DNA from: Priapulus caudatus
Lineage: Eukaryota > Priapulida > Priapulimorpha > Priapulimorphida > Priapulidae
DNA: 21,182 nucleotides
Assembly: GCF_000485595.1 (NCBI RefSeq)
Contig: NW_014579024.1
Coordinates: forward strand, 28,913-50,094
Direction: 5' to 3'
Shown here: positions 8,343-16,883 of the stretch, piece after piece
How positions within the stretch are numbered: the first letter of the stretch is position 1
Layout of the letters: the number at the start of each line of letters is the position of its first letter
Notes under the pieces: generated by a model
Told to the model about the DNA's origin: nothing
The model's input: the letters and a program-made list of their open reading frames with translations, nothing else
Database searches by the model: none
Translations under genes and position numbers: made by a program

Positions 8343-8702
8343 GCTGTCGAGTTTCAAACTTTCGACCCCTAACGTAACCTGTATGTTACAGGCGGTTCCG
8401 GTTCCGCTTCACTACACTTCACCGCCTGTACCACTTGCTTCTTCAACCCGCTTCGCGAGGCAAGAAATCGTTGCGCCCAATCAGAGAGCTGTAACGGGCC
8501 AATCAGCCAATCAGTGAGCAGGCTTTTGCCTGACGTCATTTCTCCAGTTATTCAAGTTGCCTGATCGATAACGAGGCTTGCGAAACGCCAGGGTTTAGCT
8601 CGCGTACAGGCGGTAGATAGTGTAGTGAAGCGGAACATACCGCCTGTATCATACAGGTTACCCCTAACGTATTAGGCAAGCGTGCTACCACTGCGCCACA
8701 GC
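8343..8702 (-). ncRNA. tRNA-like/SINE head, interrupted by a MITE
   Basis: On the minus strand, 8702-8660 and 8364-8343 together make a ~65-nt tRNA-like sequence. The 5' GCTGTGG nearly complements the 3' CGACAGC (6 of 7). An A-box-like TGGCGCAGTGGTAGC lies at about 8698-8684, and a B-box-like GTTTGAAACTC ends the second part. The anticodon and T stems do not fold well, so a tRNA-derived SINE or tRNA pseudogene is likelier than a working tRNA. The mobile element 8376-8659 is inserted in the middle and duplicated 11 bp of it. Confidence 0.45.
8376..8659. mobile_element. 284-bp MITE with long TIRs and 11-bp TSD
   Basis: The ends are AACCTGTATG and its exact complement CATACAGGTT. The inverted repeats extend with small mismatches for about 60 bp on each side, through TACAGGCGGT, TTCCGCTTCACTACAC and CCGCCTGTAC. 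The 11-bp sequence ACCCCTAACGT is present at both flanks (8365-8375 and 8660-8670). Long inverted repeats with an 8-11-bp duplication point to a Mutator-like non-autonomous element. The interior has no open frame but carries three CCAAT motifs (8477, 8499, 8507) and the palindrome TGACGTCA (8531-8538). A transposase must come from elsewhere. Confidence 0.85.
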
Positions 8703-9990
8703 GAAAGCTGGCAACGACGCGTACTGCGTTGGTTAATGGTAGTGAGTAGTCACGTCGATCGATACAGCGGTATGGTATCGGTACACCAGTGTTAAATAAA
8801 ACGACTTAAAATTCAACTTTATCGTGTTTTCATCATTGCAAAAGTGCGCCTATATTACTCTATGAGTAGTAATGCATCGTTTACAGTCAAGCAATTCGAA
8901 ATCATGCGAGCAGATTCAGAGAACATAGGTAACAAAGAATGGGCTGTTCCCGTTTATAGTATAGATGAATTGTATATCGTACTATATAACAAAATGAATC
9001 GTCATCCGTCACTGACCGACTTTCCAACGACAAAACGGACAAATTGCCAGTAAGTCTATTGATCATGAACAGAAGTTCTAACTTAGGTTACAGTTCCTTA
9101 CCACTAGATTTACATGGCGTCCGTTTCACATGTCAAAATAACAAAATCCATACCCTTATAAACTATGTGATTTACTGTACAGGAAAATCGGTACATACTT
9201 ATCTGTCAGTGATTAGCGGAGTGATCGGTTTGCCAATGAACTGTCTTCGACCGTCTATGTATTTCTTTGTATTTCTGTATTAAATAAAGTAAGAAAAATT
9301 GACTCGCGCATGCACACATATTTATGCTAGTAATCTAGTACACATCTACATACACCTTGTAGTACACATAGTAATTAATCTAGTAATCTGTAATAAATCT
9401 ATAATATATAATCTATAATCCACAGCATATCTAGTAATCAATCAAGTAATCTAGTATCTCTAGCAATCGAGCTGTTACTCGGTCACATATCACGTTATAC
9501 ATCTGCAACCAAATGAACCAATAGCCATAGCAGAGTGATACCAGTAGTAGATAATACCTTATTATAAAATGACTTTATTAAGATCCCCCGAAATTCTTCG
9601 TGACATCAGGCTATTTCCAAATGCAACACAACTCTGTAGCTCTGAAACTTGTCTACACATCGCATGTCTACAGTTTGGATGATCACGACCAAATACTACG
9701 CATCGAAAGGGGACATTAAACCCGTATAATAACTAGGATGTGATTGCTCAAGTTAGGATTATGTTTAAGGTGAAGGTTAGGGTTAGGATGAGGGCTAATA
9801 AAAATTGTCAAATACCCTTCAAACTGAGAATGGGCAGGGCACGGGCAGGACAGGAGCGAAACAGGCAGGGCGGGGCGTGAACGAGCCTTTGAAAGGGCGG
9901 AAAGGCGGCGCTTCGGCAAGCAGTGGGTGGTGCGTGGGTGAGCTAGGGGCAGGAGCAGCGGGTGGGTGATGCAGGGCATCTCTATGCACC
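8703..9990. other. No recognisable gene; AT-rich with CTAG/TAATC repeats
   Basis: Short plus-strand frames at 8844-9053 and 9044-9283 lack similarity, splice context and coding bias, so I do not call them. From about 9325 to 9475 there is a degenerate simple repeat built from TAATCTAG and TCTAGTAATC. At 9775-9788 GGTTAGGGTTAGG is a two-unit telomere-like sequence, too short to mean much. From about 9830 to 9985 the sequence is G-rich on the plus strand. Confidence 0.5.
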
Positions 9991-10196
9991 TTGTCGGCGG
10001 CGGCCATCAGCTTATCAGCCATCCTCTCAAGGTTGGGCGACTTGGACGTGTAGATGTAGAATAGAATTTCTATTAGCATGGTGTAAAGGAAATTAATCAT
10101 CTCCAACAGCACCTCAGATTCCATGTTCATGATGTTTAAACGACTCGTTGCTCTCCATCCCGTCTTCAAACGTTCCAAAAAACACGGGCGACCGCG
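9991..10196 (-). pseudogene. SPOP-type BTB/POZ domain exon, frameshifted
   Basis: On the minus strand a TTGTTTCAG acceptor (AG at 10198-10197) opens an exon that reads ARSPVFFGTFEDGMESN in one frame. After a frameshift near 10145 it reads MNMESEVLLEMINFLYT, then a second YIYTSKSPNLERMADKLMAAADK, ending at AAG|GTGCAT (9991). The family is the SPOP/TDPOZ group of BTB proteins, cullin-3 substrate adaptors, whose order is ARSPVF, then an EMxxFIYTGKxPNL block, then the MADxLLAAADKY helix. Here the FLYT/YIYT block appears twice, like a short internal duplication. No other exons of this gene were found nearby, so this is either a decayed exon or one captured by an element. Confidence 0.65.
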
Positions 10197-10309
10197 CTGA
10201 AACAACACAACACACAACCGAGACGCATCGTAACTATGGAGACGTGCCTGACGAGAGAGTATAATTAATTATTATTGGCTTTTGGTGATAACTGATAGGT
10301 TGGTGATAT

Positions 10310-11248
10310 CTACTTCTGGTGATATGTTGTCTTGTCATAGCCTTGTCCACGAAGATACTGAAGATCAACACCATATTCCTTTAGACTTGTTTTAATCACA
10401 TTTGCCAGACCTCTTCCTGTAAGGTCATACACAGGTACAAACTGCAAAAAGTCTTCACGAATATGAAGCTGTTTGTCCACATACCGTGCACACAGCGAAA
10501 ACTGCTCGATGTTAGACACGTCTGTAGTTTCATCGGCCAATATAGCGAAGCACTTGGAAGCATTAATCTGTTCCACTATTTTATCTCTGATGAACGTATT
10601 GCAGCACCCAACAATTCCATTTTGAATTCTAGGGCTTAAGTAAGACGCATTTTTGCCACAATTTTCGAGGTGGCCCTTCAAGTCCTGGTCACCTGTCTGT
10701 ACTCGATAACGAAGAAGGGCTCTAAAATTCCCTTCATTCGAAAGTGACTCCTCTATATCGGTATCAATCGTGCCAGAATCCCTATGACCTCTGAGCGCAA
10801 GCCCCTGTCTTCCACATAGTATGACCGTATCAATGATGGGCCGAACTCTTTTGCGATTTTCTTGCACCTTCTGAGCAGCCCTATTAAGTTGATATTGAAT
10901 TGATGTTTCCTGTGCATCAGCTACTTTCAGTAGGCGTTCTGCGCTTTCCACACATCCTTTGTGGTAATTATGTCTTTCATGAGTCTTGAAATTCTCAATG
11001 GCTTTGATCCAATTTGTGTACGGCTCCTTTACCAGTTTTCCAAGACGCTGGCCTCCGGCATTCTCTGGCACGAACAAAACACAATACTCACAAAATGCAA
11101 CTTTTGTTGATGCACTGTAAGCCAGCCAATTCCAACATTGAAGCCATCCATGCTAGAACCTAAGGTTGCGTTTCTCAACTGGAAAAGGATGGTTTCGGTC
11201 TGGTACCCAGATATGACGAAGTAGTCGTACTCGTTTATTCTTGTCAAG
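10310..11248 (-). pseudogene. DUF4371/ZMYM1-like hAT-related gene, truncated
   Basis: The minus-strand exon begins after an acceptor (CACATCACAG, AG at 11250-11249). Its frame carries a TTF-type zinc finger: RNLRF, HGWLQ, NWLAYS and FCEYCVLFV (about 11165-11065). Next comes a helical linker (KEPYTNWIKAIENFKTHE), then the N-terminal half of the hAT-like RNase H region with YLSPRIQN, ADETTDVSNIEQFSLC, YVD and LRGQGYD (ends ~10330). Asp-Glu in ADETTD matches the first catalytic position of this family. An in-frame TAG at 11155-11153 falls where the family has Gln in the RFQHxWL motif. After GYD the homology stops and the frame ends at 10310, so roughly the last half, including the dimerisation region, is missing. 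Probably a dead hAT-derived copy. Confidence 0.8.
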
Positions 11249-11304
11249 CTGTGATGTGCAAAAAAAGATTTAATGATTACAGTATATGACAGTAAGCACA
11301 CCAA

Positions 11305-11625
11305 AAATAAATTGTATAAAAATATTAGTATTCGTACGGTATCAGCAAGTTAATGCGGCAATTAATTCAAAGCAACAACGCGTTTTGTGTTGCAACTTGC
11401 TTCTCTAGTAGCATGCTGAGAAGCAATGTTCATGTCATTTATGGCATAATGCTTGTGTGTAGACCGTAGTAATCCCACTTATTTTTTCTCATGATATATT
11501 TTTAAGACTTGGAAAGTGTTTCGAAGTTATACTCGCCCTCTAAAACCCCTTTAGATTGATAACTTAGTTGAAAGTCATTAAATAACCCGATTTTGTTGTT
11601 GTTTGTTTGTTTTTGAAAGTCAAGA
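11305..11625. other. No recognisable gene
   Basis: AT-rich intergenic sequence between the truncated DUF4371 gene and the end of the next gene. The minus strand could hold an upstream exon of the DUF4371 gene but nothing in it resembles one. Confidence 0.4.
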
Positions 11626-12549
11626 TCAGTACGTCACCTGTTTCAACAACAGAAGACCTCGTGTGAACATGGGGCGAGGCTGGTCAAGTCGGACTCCACA
11701 TGTTGCATACATTTCCTTGCCATCTGCTATTGGCAGACGAATGGCCTCTCGTGACAGGAAACCAAAGAGCTCAGTCTTGTTTTGATCCACACGAAGGAAG
11801 GCCTTCCAGTTCTTAGGCATGACGGTAGAGGGAGCCACTCTCTTCCTGATGCTCTTGCCCCTCTTCTGTCTGGTCGTGCCTTTCAGGCTGTCAGGTAGAT
11901 ATACATCCCAGACGAGGTCGAGTCTGTTGACCTTTTCGAGTTGAGTGGAGATGTAAGGTGCAAAGACTGTGTTCACATACTCTTCAAAGGTCTTTGCCGT
12001 TACAGGATTGAGCATTTGAACAATAGCTGCCCCGTCAAGGATTGTGGCATCAACCCCAGGTGTGCTTGTGGTTTCGGGTTGGTCCGATTTCAGGCAGTGT
12101 AGTAGATCTGCTTTGACTCCAAGGCGCAGTTTTCCTCCTGTTGGTAATGCTGGTTGGGCTGCCTGGTTCTCGTGGCAGAAGAACTGGTCCAGATCCCCAT
12201 CACGTGATTGACAGGCAATATACAGCCTCGAGAAGAGACTACAGTCACTCTTCACTGCGGCGAGTTGGATCTGCTGCTTTGATTGAGTCTTTATGGTCTG
12301 TGGCCGACTGAAGAGTGGCGACTTGTTCTTGGGCAGTGTTTCTGTAACTGGCTTCGTACATAGTTCCAGTTTTTCTTCCACAAACTTTGTGTACTGCTCC
12401 TCACCAAGTGACTCACAGTTTCTGCCACTGGGGTGTCCATTGTCTCTCGTGTCAAGGACCAGTAGATCTTGAGTGTTCCCTAGGAAGGGATTCCCCATCT
12501 CTTCAAACACTGCTATAAGTGCTCTGACAGCCTTTATAAAAGCTTCTTG
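11626..12549 (-). pseudogene. 3' segment of a large uncharacterised TE-like gene
   Basis: The minus-strand frame is open from the LTR edge at 12549 (EAFIKAVRAL) to a stop at 11626-11628. Landmarks in order: EEMGNPFLGNTQDLLVLDTR, EEQYTKFVEEKLEL, LFSRPQ, DCSLFSRLYIACQSRDGDLD, FFCHENQAA, GGKLRLGVKADLLHCL, LDGAAIVQML, KTFEEYVNTVFAPYI, DLVWDVYLPDSLK, NWKAFLRVDQNKTELFGFLS. I recognise this as the C-terminal half of a long protein family found repeatedly in invertebrate genomes, with no assigned function known to me. The usual downstream block with a HEEADTR-like and a DTDV-like motif is missing, so the gene is cut about 30 residues after FLSREA. A donor-like CAG|GTGACG near the end leaves open another exon, but none is seen. 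Confidence 0.7.
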
Positions 12550-13029
12550 TGTAGCGTTGAATGTACGTTCGTAGACAGTAGCTCGTAGATAGTAGACGTA
12601 ACGATGATGTAAACGGTAAACGACTTATAGCTTTATTCTAAACACGAACAGTGACAGTGTACACATACCAACTCCTAGGCGGGGTCTCTCCCGTTTCTCT
12701 AAAACTGCTCTCTTTTAAGCTGTGAACGCATGCCCCGCGTTCTACTGGTTTTCCTGATTTATGGCCTGGCTAGTGGTTGCAAGGACGGCTGGGGCCGGAC
12801 GATTCATTGTTTGGAGTTCGATGCCTCCTTGACCAGTTCTCGGACTGTCATAAAACTCGCTTACTGATTGCCCGTTTGATGCCTTCGGCGCTGTTCTAGG
12901 GTCAGGGCGCGGCTGTCGCCGTGCCGTGAGAACAGGCCGTTTGTTCTAAATATGTCGTGCGCAATCTGTTGCACGTCCCTGAACGGTGGTATTCGCCGCG
13001 TTCCCACGGTGCGACATTTCTGCATTACA
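12550..13029 (-). mobile_element. Solo LTR inserted in a coding exon
   Basis: Read on the minus strand, 480 bp begin TGTAATG (13029) and end GCTACA (12550), with CAAG on both sides (13033-13030 and 12549-12546). An AATAAA lies at 12637-12632 and a TTAAAAG TATA-like motif near 12716. No primer-binding site or open frame follows, so this is a single LTR left by recombination between the two LTRs of an inserted element. Taking out the LTR plus one CAAG brings GVQ and EAFIK into one continuous frame of the host gene, which confirms both borders. It is unlike the LTR at 1501-1715. Confidence 0.85.
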
Positions 13030-13783
13030 CTTGCACTCCAGGTTTCTGGTCATGGTGAAGATGCCCAGTGTCGTGAGCACCGCCAGGTCCTCTTGTCGCC
13101 TGCTCTTCAAACTCTGCAATGATCCTGGCTATTTCTGGCCCTGCCACCATCCAGCGTCTGAGTGCCCCAGGGTTTCCTGTTAGTCCAATAGCTCCACCAG
13201 ACCCTTTGACCACAGCGTTGTTCTGTTCATGACATTGGTCAGTTGCCATGGCATAGAACTTGTTGCTGGTCTTGTGTACCACAAACTTCCCAGACTTGAA
13301 TTCTGCTAGGACATCTGGGTGCTTGTCAATGAGGTTCATCATATCACGGATGTGTACAGAAAGCCACTTGGAATAGTGAGTGTGATCTAAGGCGAACATC
13401 CAGGGCATGATCTGTGTCAGGGATTCTACATAGAGCTCAAAGTTCCCTTCACGAAGTGATCGGATGTACAGCAGCAAGAGAACCTCCAGTAACAGGGTCT
13501 TGAGCCAGTAGTCAAAGTGCACACTGGCCTTTGCTCGCTGTGTGCACCACTCCGCAAAGACCTGATTATCTGGCTGTGTGGTGTTGCCATCATCCGGTGT
13601 GCAGTCTTTACTCTATGCCTGCTGGAGTAGTGTGTGGAGGGTTGCAGATGTGACTTGGTGTGCATGGCGGGTCTTGGTAACATGGCTGGCTCGAATGAAG
13701 GAATCTGCTGTTCCAGAGCTGGCAATGTCGGCCTGTACCAGGGCGTTCGTCCAACCGCTGTCCTCCAACCAGTCTCCCAGCAG
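13030..13783 (-). pseudogene. Middle exon of the uncharacterised TE-like gene
   Basis: The minus-strand exon starts at 13783 after TTTTAG and reads LLGDWLEDSGWTNALVQAD, GTADSFIRASHVTKTRHAHQ, an in-frame TAG (13615-13613), FAEWCTQRAKAS, LLEVLLLLYIRSLREGNF, QIMPWMFALDHTHYSKW, HPDVLAEFKSGKFVVHKT, DQCHEQNNAVVKGSGGAIG and RRWMVAGPEIARI, then LHHDQKPGVQ where the solo LTR cuts it. The block DQxHEQNN followed by KGxGGAxGLT is the most conserved feature and looks like an active-site motif, though its chemistry is unknown to me. Only the single TAG interrupts this part. Confidence 0.75.
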
Positions 13784-13991
13784 CTAAAACACAACACAAA
13801 TTATGTTAATGATGTTCAGATTGTACGACACTAGCCTCTGCCTGACACAATGTACATAACACTCAGCCAACTATTTCAGTTGCCAGATACACATGCACAG
13901 AACATTGGTGAAATATTGTTGCTGTTACTACTACATGTACTGGTATCTCATAGGTACTACACCGGCTATTACTGTATATCATGGAACTTGC
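13784..13991 (-). other. 208-bp intron with GC-AG boundaries
   Basis: The donor is GAAG|GCAAGT (GC at 13991-13990) and the acceptor TTTTAG| (AG at 13785-13784). Both flanking exons end and begin in phase 0, and joining them gives LHIEMSVLK followed by LLGDWLE, the order expected for the family. GC-AG introns with AG|GCAAGT are the usual minor variant of U2 introns. Confidence 0.7.
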
Positions 13992-16156
13992 CTTCAACAC
14001 ACTCATCTCGATATGCAGACCGCCGAACATGGTCACAAAGTGATCCTCTCCACGTGTGGCTGGCCAGGTCCACTGTATTTCCTTGGCAAGGGCGAAGAGT
14101 GGCTGATCAACAGCAAGTACAGGTACTTGTCCAGGGTTCAGGTGCTGAATAGCTGCCATGACGATGGTCATGGAATGTCTTATCATTGCCACCGAGTGTG
14201 TGCTGTCTAGGAACAGAGGCAACAGTGCATTGATCGCGGCAGGTGGGATCACTGCTTGCTAGACATCGGCATGGTAGGCAGACCATGACACCCATTCATC
14301 TATGGATTGCTTCTATAGAGCTGTCTCCACTGTCCTCAGCCACACATTCTCTTCTTCCACGGCAGCTTTAGCAGCCAGGAGGTCGTGAGGCCTTGCCGGA
14401 CGTTGTACAGCCGGTGCAGTGAAGTGCTTCGTCTTTGGCAGCAGGTGGCACACTTGTGTACACTGATGGCAGAGGTGCTACCGACTTGGCGGAAGAGATG
14501 TCTTGCCCAATCACCACTACACCACGGTTGAGTTCGCCATTCGTGTGTGATGGATGTTGCATTAGGGAGATACCTGTGCCATGAAAAGAATCCTTGGCTG
14601 TCGCAGAGCTGGGTTATGATCAATATTATCGACAGCCCCAGTAGTGAACAGTTCCTGGCGCAGCTTGGGTGGGCAAACAACTTCTTCCATGTTGAAGCGC
14701 TGGCAGACACCATTGGCAATGTCTGCTGTGAGCTGTAGTAATCTATCATATGACACACACATCCCTAGGCTGAACAGTGTGTCAATCAGACCTCTGCTCC
14801 TGGTCACAGCGTGAATCTTGAGGGACAAGTAGAGTGGGAGTGGGGTTTCTCTCTCGCGGCTGTGGCGCACTGAGGTTGGCTCCACACTGCGTGCATGCTT
14901 TACACTGTTGAACGCCAGTAGCTGCGATACTGTAAGAGCAGCCGTTGTGGTGCTTGTGTTGGCCAACTGAGTCTGGTGCTTGATGTTCGCCCCGTCGAGG
15001 ATCATGTTTACCAGAGCAAGGAGGGATGGTGTCACAGAATCTTTCTGGCAGTCAGCTTGGAACGCACCGTCAAAGGTGAACCTGGTCTGAAACATGTCTC
15101 TACGTACTACCTGTGCTGCTCTTACTAGGTGCATGGCATCACTGTCATGATCACAGGCCTTCTTCAGGGCGGGACCTATATCTTTCTCAAACAAGAGAAG
15201 TGTGTCTCGACCCTGAGAATGGGCTCTCAGATCAGGAAGCACAGAAAGAAGTCTGTCCTTCAGTCTGGTTGTGTGTATTCTGTTGGTTACCGTGGCACCC
15301 AGCTGCTCCAATCTCTTCATGTAGAGGTTAGCCACGTCTGAGAGTTTAAATACAAGGGAATTGTCCTCATCTGCATGCATGTCCTCCATGAATACCACCA
15401 GCTCAGCAAAGGCTATGCCATGCAGACGATCCGCATCCTCGTCCTTGAGTGCGGCTGGTCTCATTTTGTTGTATGATGCACGGAGACAGTTGCGATGGTA
15501 TTTTGCCTCGATGGCAATCATGTCTCCTGATGACAGCTTGGCCAGCAGTTCAGTGTCCCCCAATTCAGTGGCTCATCTCCGAACGTTTTTGTCAATTTCC
15601 TTTGTAGCTGCTTCGTGCAAGTCTGCAGTGCCAGCTGGCTTATTACAAAAGAAACAGATAGGCTCGGTTGACTGTGGACGGCGGTGGCTAGCTGCTGATC
15701 GTGTGTGCACGATTGGAGTACCGGTACTAGATTGCTGTCCTAAAGCTGATTCTGCTCTGCTCTGCTGGTCAAACATTTTTTTGTTAAACTTTAAACGACA
15801 TTTCTTGTGCCACTGATCACTGTGTGTCCTCAAGGTAGCTTCTACACCATCGCCATCATCCAGTCTGTTCACGTTGAGTTCCATTGGCATGTGCCGAAGT
15901 CCCTTGAACTGAAGGAGGTCTTCTATCTATGATGCATAGCCACTACCACTCGGTTTCATGGTTGATCTTAGCACTGCAAAGGTTCATCTGTCTCTGCTTG
16001 GCAAAGAATACAAAGCTCCCAGTTAGTTCTTGGAGGTGGTCTTGATTGCTTGGACGTAGAGGGCTGAGCTGGGTCTATGAGGATATGACGCTTTGCCATA
16101 GTGACGATCAGGTCTGGGATGCTTGTATCTTGGCTTTGATCATCAGGCAGGGAATC
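13992..16156 (-). pseudogene. 5' exon of the uncharacterised TE-like gene
   Basis: The exon opens after a TTGCAG acceptor (16159-16157); the probable start is ATG at 16099 (MAKRH). Order: PSTSKQ, NWELCILCQAETDEPLQC (a Cys-x2-Cys finger-like motif), a frameshift near 15985, an in-frame TAG (15929-15927), QWHKKCRLKFNKK, CFFCNKPAGTADLHEA, an in-frame TGA (15575-15573, where Cys is expected), LLAKLSSGDMIAIEAKYHRN, a long helical region with LKDRLLSVLPDL, RETPLPLYLSLKIHA, then VDNIDHNP. A one-base loss near 14600 moves the frame to DSFHGTGISLMQHP. After another shift near 14425 it continues with TAGs at 14315-14313 and 14261-14259, VAMIRHSM, LNPGQVPVLAVDQPLFALAK and GEDHFVTMFGGLHIE. Clearly decayed. 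The family tends to be multicopy and TE-like; no known catalytic domain can be named. Confidence 0.7.
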
Positions 16157-16212
16157 CTGCAACACACAAGTTATACAACAATTGTGTTAGTACCAGCCAC
16201 CACAGTTTACAT

Positions 16213-16618
16213 ACATTGGCATCAATATTTGATATGTTGAGGTCATTGACCTCTCACTGTCCTCAGAGGTCAAAGCTAGACACCTGTAAATAATCACCAA
16301 CGCTGTGTGGAATATGTAGACACTTTTATTGGAACACAAATGCATGGTTTGTACATCATAAACATATTTACCATTAACCAATGATGCCAAACATCAATAT
16401 TTTGATACTTTGAGGTCATTGACCTCTCACGGTCCTCGGAGGTCAAAGCTAGACACCTGTAAATAATTACCAATGCTGTGTGGAATATGTAGACACTTAT
16501 TGGAACACAAATGCATGGTTTGTACATCATAAACATGTTTACCATTAACCAATGACGCCAAACATCAATATTTTGATACTTTTAGGTCATTGACCTCTCA
16601 CGGTCCTCAGAGGTCAAA
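16213..16618. repeat. ~172-bp tandem repeat, about 2.4 units
   Basis: Three copies align with periods of 173 and 171 bp; the AGGTCATTGACCT core starts at 16240, 16413 and 16584. Each core is a perfect inverted repeat of AGGTCA half-sites with a 1-bp spacer, followed ~20 bp later by another AGGTCAAA half-site (e.g. 16267-16274). The third copy is cut just after that half-site. The rest of the unit has no open frame beyond short ones. It lies between the 3' end of the THAP9-like gene and the 5' end of the decayed gene, so it is either downstream or promoter-proximal sequence. Confidence 0.9.
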
Positions 16619-16883
16619 TCTGCCTTACCTCCCGATCTGAAAATGAAGCTAATGGCATGTACTAACACTGGTAGAAATTTCATGCTTTAGTCATAATTTG
16701 CACAATGCTTATGATATGAGAGATTGTCCGCTGCACTATAATTAAAAATCATTGACTTTACCATCTTCTAAATTGCCATACTGCTGCTTTCTCCCAGAAA
16801 TCACTAGAAGTACAATCATTATCATTTGATCAATCTTACTTAGATTACTCTTACCACCGCACTTACCAGATTATTCATGAAGT
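16619..16883. other. Probable 3' UTR or flank of the THAP9-like gene
   Basis: AT-rich, without a gene. On the minus strand a strong donor-like CTG|GTAAGT lies near 16867, so the last exon could be spliced on rather than end at 16884. I see no following exon. Confidence 0.35.

Noticed and set aside
8343-8702. Functional tRNA gene with an intron
   Set aside because: The interruption has target-site duplications and inverted repeats typical of a transposon, and the T and anticodon stems do not pair.
8844-9283. Two plus-strand ORFs of 69 and 79 codons
   Set aside because: AT-rich, no similarity, no splice context or neighbouring exon.
9775-9788. Telomere-like GGTTAGGGTTAGG
   Set aside because: Only two TTAGGG units; expected by chance at this length.
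15573-15575. TGA as a selenocysteine codon where Cys is expected
   Set aside because: The gene is otherwise disabled and no selenocysteine-insertion element can be shown; a TGC-to-TGA change is enough.
11153-15929. Alternative genetic code with TAG as Gln
   Set aside because: The same gene also has frameshifts, a TGA and an LTR insertion, and the THAP9-like gene needs no readthrough; ordinary decay explains it.
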